Below are positions 57,320 to 64,000 of a stretch of 64,000 nucleotides of DNA, one piece after another. The stretch spans positions 7,915,501-7,979,500 of the forward strand of contig CM067544.1 in NCBI GenBank assembly GCA_034509755.1, written 5' to 3'. This stretch comes from Anisodus tanguticus. Its lineage: Eukaryota; Streptophyta; Magnoliopsida; Solanales; Solanaceae. How positions within the stretch are numbered: position 1 is the first letter of the stretch; each line of letters starts with the position of its first letter. The notes beneath the pieces were generated by a model. That model was not told the DNA's origin, did no database searches, and saw only the letters and a list, made by a program, of their open reading frames with translations. Made by a program: the position numbers and the translations under genes.

Positions 57320-59689
57320 ATTTGTTCGATGGGACAGATTGGCATGAAATATGATTATATGAATATCGTGAGTGGCCTTTGATGGAGAAATAATAAAAAT
57401 TTAAAAAGGGGTTTGAAAAGGATTGGGCTTGACAGAATTGATGTAAAGATGAAGGTTTCGCATGTGGTGTCATCAAGAAAAAATATCATTAACGATAAAA
57501 TGAAATTATATTTGAATAATAGAAAATTGTTATTCTTTTTTAAATAAATTTTAGAATAAATGGAAACATGTTACATAAATCGAAATATATATATATATAT
57601 ATATGGTAATTGGTTAATATTTATACACTAATAATGTAAATGTAACAGGTAACATGTCCTATTTTTAAGTTACTAATCTCTTTTTCTAGAAAATTAATTG
57701 TAATTATCATTGAGGTGACCTGATAATACAAAAAATTATTTATATTGTTTAATGTTTAAAAGTTTAATACTAAACAGGTTTATGTGGGACGTGATGACCG
57801 AAGAATTCATAATGTCGAACAGAAAGGAAGACTAAAACTATGGCTGAAGGTGTAGTGGACCATGGCCAAATACAGCTTAATGTTCAATATATTTATATTT
57901 TAAAAAGATAAACGCCGTAATCAAGATGACAAATATGATCAATTTAAGAGTTTTTTTTTGTTAAACAGTAAGCAGAAGTTGAATTTTCATATTACTAATA
58001 TGTTAATGGCGACGGGAAAGGAACACAATTTAGAAGACTTGAAGTTGCATTTGAAAAGGAAAATACAAAACAAATTTCCATTTTTCAAAACTTCCTTAGT
58101 CAATGCGAGGAGAATACGTGTCATTTCCGTTTTTCTTTTAGCTCACAAAAGATAGAAAGAAGATAATAATAACATTTTCTTGAGTCAGTCGTCGTTTAAA
58201 ATTTAATATCGACATTTTTGTTTTCGTATGTTGATCATGTTATATGCCAATATATGCTATTAGTAGTAATAGTTTTGGACAACTTTTTGTAAGTTGTAGG
58301 ACGGACAGACCAGATTTCATCTTAGATTTAGGTCAAGTTCCAAGTGGTAAATACAGCTAGATACATGTGATGGCGAACTAGTTAGTGCGAATTAATCCAT
58401 ATATAAAATGTTATGGTTTTGATGCATTGATGATGGAAAATCTATGCAATAGACATATGTTGAAAGTATAATCACCTTTGTTTTCATCCTTGGTTGATTA
58501 TATATCGAGATGGTGCAGCCAGATAAATACTACCGATTATGCTATTTACATGTGATTATATATGAAAGCCAACTAATCAATAAATATATTAAAGCTGGAA
58601 ATGGATACGGTGACGTGGCATCTTTCATTGATAAGAATTTGCAATATCTTTTTTTGTGGATTTTTTTGCCTTTTTCTCCTAATTTTATGTTCGACTTATT
58701 CTGAGAAATGTAAAAGTGAATAAATAATTACTTGATTAATGAGGAAGACGTTTTTAAAATGATAAATGCCAAAACGTTTCAAACTTATTTAATATCCTTT
58801 CCTTATTTAAAGCCTTCACACAAAATTTATGTTTTGAAATTAATTCTCACCCTTCATAATAAAAGACACTTCATTTCTCTAAATAAATTATTTCATTTAC
58901 AATACAATTCTCCATTACTTAATTATAGAATTTAAAAGGTCTCTGAAGAATTAAAATCTAAATACCTTTATATAAACAGACATACAATATGCATTCTTCA
59001 TCTCATCTTTTTTATGAACCAAATCTGAACTTTGTGAATGTACATAAGTAGGTAGGATTGAAAGAATAAGGTCAAGGGACAAGGCCATAAGCATATAACA
59101 ATTCTAGATTATTTTGTAATTTTAAAGCATCCACATTGATACTATCTTATAGGATAACTCTTTCTTCCCCTTTCAAAATACCAAACACCAGTCTTCTGTT
59201 AATCGTTTATAATTTCATTGATATCCAAGGGTGAAATAAGAAGAAGGAAAGAAGCAGGAATCAAAACTTCTGAACAAGTTTTAGCCTAACAGTTAATTCG
59301 ATATATTCTTCTTCATAGACTTTTGTGTGCATGTAATTGTTTTTCGTCTTATGTCCTCTCTACTTTTTTTTTTATTAAAATAAAATACTTTGAATTTTTA
59401 TGGAAAAAAAAGGATGACAATATTTTAGAATTTTTTTTATATGGGGGTTTTCGCATAAAATTAGGAGAAGACAAATTGAAAAATATACGTATTGGCCGAA
59501 GGAAGTAGGGAATATGGAGTAATGGGAGAAAAAGGAAAATGAAAACAATCAAAGGGAATAAAAGAAAAACGGAAAATAGAGTTGTCAATACAAAAAAAAA
59601 AAAAAAAAAAAAAAAAAGGAAAGAAAAGCTTCCATATAATATAGCCGAAATTAAAGTTTAATTTGCAAACAATGATTCTTTTATTTTGT
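57320..59689. other. AT-rich intergenic DNA
   Basis: Only simple repeats noted: an (AT)10 run at 57585-57604 and an A homopolymer of about 26 at 59592-59617. Short ORFs here have no recognisable motif. Confidence 0.5.
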
Positions 59690-59757
59690 TCCATATATAG
59701 TCACCAATCATAATTACATAATATACAGTGAATATTGTGAGAATATTCACTAATACA

Positions 59758-62090
59758 CCCCCTCAGTTGGAGTAGGAGAAGGCCAGACGCTGAGACTGGA
59801 TCTGAAGTCGAGGAACAACTGTCTGGAAAGCCCTTTTGTGAAGATATCTGCAAATTAATATGACGAAGGCACATGCAACACTTTGACATGACCGAGAGCA
59901 ACCTTCTCACGAACAAAGTGTATACCCATCTCGATGTGTTTGGTTCGTTGATGTTGAACCGGATTGTGAGATAGATATATGGCAGACATGTTATCACATT
60001 AGACGATAGATGCCTTATGTAAGGGAACAATAGAGCTCCAAAAGTAGATTTCGGAGCCAACAGATCTCATCGACAACACTAGCAACACCTCTGTACTCTG
60101 TCTTGGCACTCGAGCGGGATAGTGTGGCTTGCCGTTTGGCAGATCATGAAATGAGGTTATCCCCTAAGAATACATAATAGCCGGAGGTGGAGCGTCGCAT
60201 ATCCGTACACCCTGCCCAATCTGCGTCCGTGTATGATAGTGTAGAGGGGTATAAATGCAACACATAGTCAAGGGTGCCCTTAATGTATCAGATGATACGC
60301 TTAAAGGCAGTGAAGTGAGACTCCTTGGGGGCGTGCATAAATAGACACACATGTTGAACATCATAAGCAATATCAGGCCTGGTAAAGGTAAGATACTGAA
60401 GTTCACCTGCAAGGCTCTTATAAAGAGTCGGATCGAAGACTGGAGCACCATCAACAACACTAAGCTTCGATTTAAAATCTACTAGAGTGGGCATGATCTT
60501 GCAATTGGACATATTAGACCTGTATACGTTCTCCTCTGCAAACTTACGCTGACTCAGGAACATAGTATGTGCAGATCAGGTCACGGATATCCCTAAGAAG
60601 TAACTCAACTTGCTCAAGTCAGTTATAGCGAATTCGATTTTAAGAAGAGCAATAATCTCATTTTCAACCCATCAGATGAGGCAGTGAGAACAATATCATC
60701 CACATAGAGCAGTAAGTAAGCAATGCTACTACCTCGATGAAAAATGAAAAGAGAATTATCACACCTAGGGATGGCAACGGATCGGATCTGGACCGGATCC
60801 TACTAGATCCAAATCCATTTTTCATACATGGATCCAGATCCACCGGGTCCATAAAAATCAGATCCAGATCCGGATCCATAGGATCCACGGATCGGATTTG
60901 GATCCACATGTAAAAAAAATGCCTTGCTAAGAATGTAACCTTGCTAAAAAAAAATTTTGAACTGACAAACGACTTTTACTTAGCTAACAGTTTACTGTGT
61001 TTCAATTTTAAAATGTTCATATGAGATATTTTGTTCGTTGTCTCGTTTTGATTGTGAGCTATTAATTGAAAATGTTGGATAATGACAATAGTTGTGAAAA
61101 ATGCTGACTAGTATTTCCACAATGCAGAACTTGCATGTGCTTGAAATCTTCACAAATGAAATGAATATAATTTTAACTACTTGTCTATGGAGATGTTAGT
61201 CATTCACTAATATAACATTGATTTTATTATCGAAGTTACCTCTTTATTTTTTAGTTTTTGAATTAACGCGGATAAATTAAACTTGTTTTGAGAATTAAAC
61301 TTGCAAGGATGTGCTTAGAAATTTTAAGAAAATACTTATAAAATTACATTCTAGGTTATGAATATATTTAATAAAAAATGGATCCACGATCGGATCTGGA
61401 CCGGATACGAATCTCAAATACAAGATCCATATCCAGAACCGATCCATCAGAAATGGATCCGGGTCCGATCCGGATCCGTCGGGTCCAAATTTTGAAGATC
61501 CATATCCTATAAAACGGATCTGGATCCGGACCGGGTCCAGGATCCACTGCCATCTCTAATCACACCTGCTGCATACAAACCCAATCTGCATAATATATCT
61601 GGCAAAGCGTTCATACCATGCTCTAGGGGCCTGTTTCAAACCATACATGGACTTACGGAGACGACATACATACTGAGGGGCTGCTCTATATCCATTGTTT
61701 GACGATGGCGTCAAGTCGACGCCATGTCGAGTCTGCAACATCTGAGGGGCAGGGGAATAAAATCGTCAATGTGGTCGAGCACGTTGTACGCGCATGCATG
61801 GATGTAGAATAGTTCGACCCACATCGAATATTGACAATATTTTTGATCAAGAATTATAAGTATAAAATTCTTGATGTTAGTGACGGTGAATGTCGAATGA
61901 AAAGAAGATATAGAAGAGGGAAGGGGTTGTCAAAAACAGCGGAGGAGGAACCGATAGTTTTAGGGGATGTGGGAGGAGGCATGGTGGTCACAAAGTTGAA
62001 GCAAAAAATTGGGGGAGGTGCTGTCGGCCGATGGTAGGGGGTCGGCGGTGGATGTGAGATAGAAAAGAACAGGGTTTAGGGTTTGACTTC
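59758..62090 (-). pseudogene. Copia gag/RT/RNase H remnants
   Basis: Minus strand order: a gag N-terminal piece with QYSMWVELFYIHACAYNVLD (about 61850-61780), then directly RT (RKSMYGLKQAPRAWYERFAR, about 61650-61590). The MITE at 60766-61558 follows, then the other half of RT (LLYVDDIVLTASSDG, about 60720-60680; MFLSQRKFAEENVYRSNMSN), then RNase H with RTKHIEM-like sequence (about 59925). Protease and integrase are absent, so gag is joined to RT by a deletion near 61740. Confidence 0.8.
60766..61558. mobile_element. hAT-like MITE, 793 bp, inserted in Copia RT, TSD ATCACACC
   Basis: The ends TAGGGATGGCAACGGATC and CAGTGGATCC... inverse (terminal CTGCCATCTCTA) form TIRs. The perfect 8-bp TSD ATCACACC is at 60758-60765 and 61559-61566. 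GGATCC/GATCCGG-type subterminal repeats fill both ends and create Asp/Pro/Ile-rich false ORFs. A one-ended relative is at 12800-13030. Confidence 0.9.
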
Positions 62091-62098
62091 TGATACCA

Positions 62099-62265
62099 TG
62101 TAAGAATGTAATAATCTCCTTTGGGAGTATTCTCATTAATTCACAATATATATAGTTGTACAAAGGTGAAACCCTAATACGATAAGGATCCTAATTTACC
62201 ATAAATATACAATAAACATAATTACATAATATACGCTGAATATTGTGAGAATATTCGCTAATAAA
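62099..62265 (-). repeat. 5' LTR of the deleted Copia element
   Basis: 167 bp from TGTAAGAATG to ATTCGCTAATA(A/C)A. The terminal phrase GAATATTGTGAGAATATTC is shared with the LTR remnant at 59720-59757. Confidence 0.75.
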
Positions 62266-63186
62266 ATTTATATAGAACGATTAATTATTTAAATGGTAGG
62301 AGATATTATTAAAAAAAAAAAGGATATTTAAAAAAAAGAAAAGGAGAAACAAGAAGGAACTGACTTATGATTTGGGAGGGAATTTTGGGAATAAAGGGAG
62401 GTGCCAACAATAACGGTGGGTTGTAATTAGGAACGGGGCGGAATTAATGTGTGATGTAGAAGAAAAGGAAATAAAAATGGAAAAGAAGGGTATACCAATA
62501 ATATGTTGTTTGACTTTTTTCTTTATGGTTTTAGTTTGTTAGATTTCATTTCATTTTTTTATTTGAATTATAAATTTGTCTTTTTTAAGAAAAAGAATCT
62601 GATATGAAAAACAGAGTTCATCTAATTAAACTCTAATTTCAATAAAAATATTATCTTTGTCATTTAAAAATATTGTAAAACTAAATTTTATGTCTTGTAT
62701 CTCAATTAAAATTTACAAAAATATTATTTTTAAGTTTATTTTTATATTTTAAAAATCGTGCAAAACATAGAAAAATTCACTAATTATATACTATGTTAAA
62801 AAATAGACATTTTGATACAACTTGTAATAGCCATGTATTGTAATCTAGCTTAGATTGACAAAAATGATATATGTGTCATTGAAAGTAATGCTGTATGTGT
62901 CTTAATATGTGTTGTTTTTCCCCATGATTTTGTAGGATTGAATTACAAAGTCAGTTGAAGTATCTATCTGTTTTTTTTTTTTAAATCAATTTGCACAAAA
63001 ACATGCGAAATGATTGAAAACGGCTTGGCCAATTCGAGATTTATGTTATCTGCCCCTAAATTCAATTTATTTGCGTGTTTGTGCCCCCTCCCAAATCAAT
63101 TACTCCAAATACTATTTCGGAACAAAGTAATTACCCGTGATGCCCCCATTTTTGCTTTTGCACGCTTGACCACACGTCGCACTGGT
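62266..63186. other. AT-rich intergenic DNA
   Basis: Nothing recognised. Confidence 0.4.
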
Positions 63187-63203
63187 AATGTTCCCTTTCT
63201 GCT

Positions 63204-63492
63204 GTCCTCCGGGGCATAGTCCAGTGGCAAAGCCTGGGCGCTATAAGGCGCTCTGGCATGGGACAGTGTGGGTTCGATTCCCCGCAAAGACGAAGAAATT
63301 CTGCATGTTGGGGAATTTGACCTGTCTCATTGATCGACGCTCCCGGAAACGGCCACCGGAGCACATCCCGCGATTTACCTGGTGATAGTTGTTGAAGGAC
63401 CGGTGCTATTACCTCCGTGACGTCTGGGTAATACCAGTGAAGTAGTCAGGCGCAAGCCTGGAAACCTGATTATCAAAAAAAAAATAAAAAAA
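63204..63492 (+). mobile_element. SINE with 17-bp TSD
   Basis: The body starts GTCCTCCGGGGCATAGTCC, with an A-box-like GGGCATAGTCCAGTGG and the B box GGGTTCGATTCCCC (about 63270-63283). It ends in an A-rich tail (63475-63492). It is flanked by a perfect 17-bp direct repeat AATGTTCCCTTTCTGCT (63187-63203 and 63493-63509), the signature of LINE-mediated insertion. The head resembles a tRNA. I do not know the family name. Confidence 0.9.
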
Positions 63493-63509
63493 AATGTTCC
63501 CTTTCTGCT

Positions 63510-64000
63510 TCTTATTTTTGTTGTTTTATCTTTTTTTAATTGTCACCATCAGTCACATCAATCACATGTTAGCTTGTCCTTCTTTCTTTTTTATATCCAG
63601 TTTTTCGTCTTACGCTAGACTATTCCTGGATATAGTAGTTCTGATCCCTCATCACTACTATCAGTAAATCGCGGGATGTGTCTGAATGACCAGGGTTTGA
63701 GAACAGAATAATTGATATCACCTATAAGATCCTACCCCAAAAGAGAGCAAATTGCTTCCACCAGAGTTCAAATCTACGCTGCAGACCTCCAGTTGAATTT
63801 TAAGTTCCCTTCTTTATCATCCCGATATGGCCGAGGGACAGCTTGTCCTTACTTTATCCTACCTTTTTGACCATTTTTTTTTGTTTCTTTGTATCTTCTT
63901 TTCTCTTTATCTTTTTCTTCTTTTTGGTTACATCTTTTTATTAAAAAAATATTAGTTAATTATTTTGAAATTAATAAAAATATAAAAACTTAATAATTAA
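63510..64000. other. Flank with an inverted 17-bp piece of the SINE
   Basis: GTAAATCGCGGGATGTG at 63664-63680 is the exact reverse complement of 63362-63378 inside the SINE. The surrounding 63660-63840 has a B-box-like GTAGATTTGAACTC on the minus strand, so a second, decayed SINE-like element may lie here. No gene seen. Confidence 0.4.

Larger units (their letters stand above)
59690..62265 (-). mobile_element. Internally deleted Copia element, split by a hAT MITE
   Basis: The right (5') LTR is 62099-62265, beginning TGTAAGAATGTAATAATC. Beside it the minus strand reads CATGGTATCAGAAG, the primer site. The left (3') LTR is a remnant ending at 59757 (GTGAATATTGTGAGAATATT...CTAATACA) and aligned only with the last ~60 bp of the other. 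Between them only the gag N-terminus, part of RT and RNase H remain. No TSD could be assigned because the left LTR is degraded. Confidence 0.8.

Noticed and set aside
63204..63300. Possible true tRNA gene
   Set aside because: The A and B boxes are followed by a long unrelated body, an A tail and a 17-bp TSD, which identify a SINE; no acceptor stem pairs at the expected distance.

Overview
This window is nuclear DNA from a flowering plant, almost certainly Solanaceae. The evidence is spliced plant genes (an F-box/LRR gene, a GT34 glycosyltransferase), a SINE I recognise as the tobacco-type TS family, several Copia and Gypsy retroelements, hAT DNA transposons and AT-rich intergenic DNA. Genus and species cannot be set from sequence alone. 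Only a small part is ordinary host gene. Most of the rest is mobile elements, many nested, and I could delimit a good number of them by their target-site duplications (TSDs).

Layout. 1-1500: a TIR-bounded non-autonomous DNA element cut by the window edge. 2150-5834: an F-box/LRR gene (3 exons, + strand) with a broken copy of its last exon upstream. 6190-6950: an RTE-like LINE fragment. 7385-13030: a stack of hAT-like elements, one hAT inside another and one inside an older Solanaceae repeat. 13240-26234: a non-autonomous LTR element, about 3.7 kb before interruption, that now holds a 3.3-kb Ogre/Tat-like solo LTR, a 1.1-kb solo LTR and, inside its own 5' LTR, a 4.8-kb Copia element; its coding region matches no protein I know. 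27494-28825: an intact single-exon GT34 glycosyltransferase gene (- strand). 30188-40947: a Tat-lineage Gypsy element with deleted pol and an antisense extra ORF that has its own TATA box; one LTR holds a solo LTR. 43527-45289: a degraded spliced gene whose large intron carries a TS SINE and a solo LTR. 46767-50365: a full-length hAT element with a decayed transposase. 50907-56019: a nearly complete Copia element. 56771-57214: a small intact plant-specific gene. 59690-62265: an internally deleted Copia element split by a hAT MITE. 63204-63492: a SINE with a 17-bp TSD.

The host genes (F-box, GT34, the 147-residue protein, the remnant spliced gene) look unrelated and show no cluster logic. The story of the window is insertion history: most boundaries were fixed by reading TG...CA or TIR ends and matching 5-bp or 8-bp direct repeats on both sides. 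Exon borders, insertion order and family names are inferences from the sequence by eye; no alignment or database search was run.
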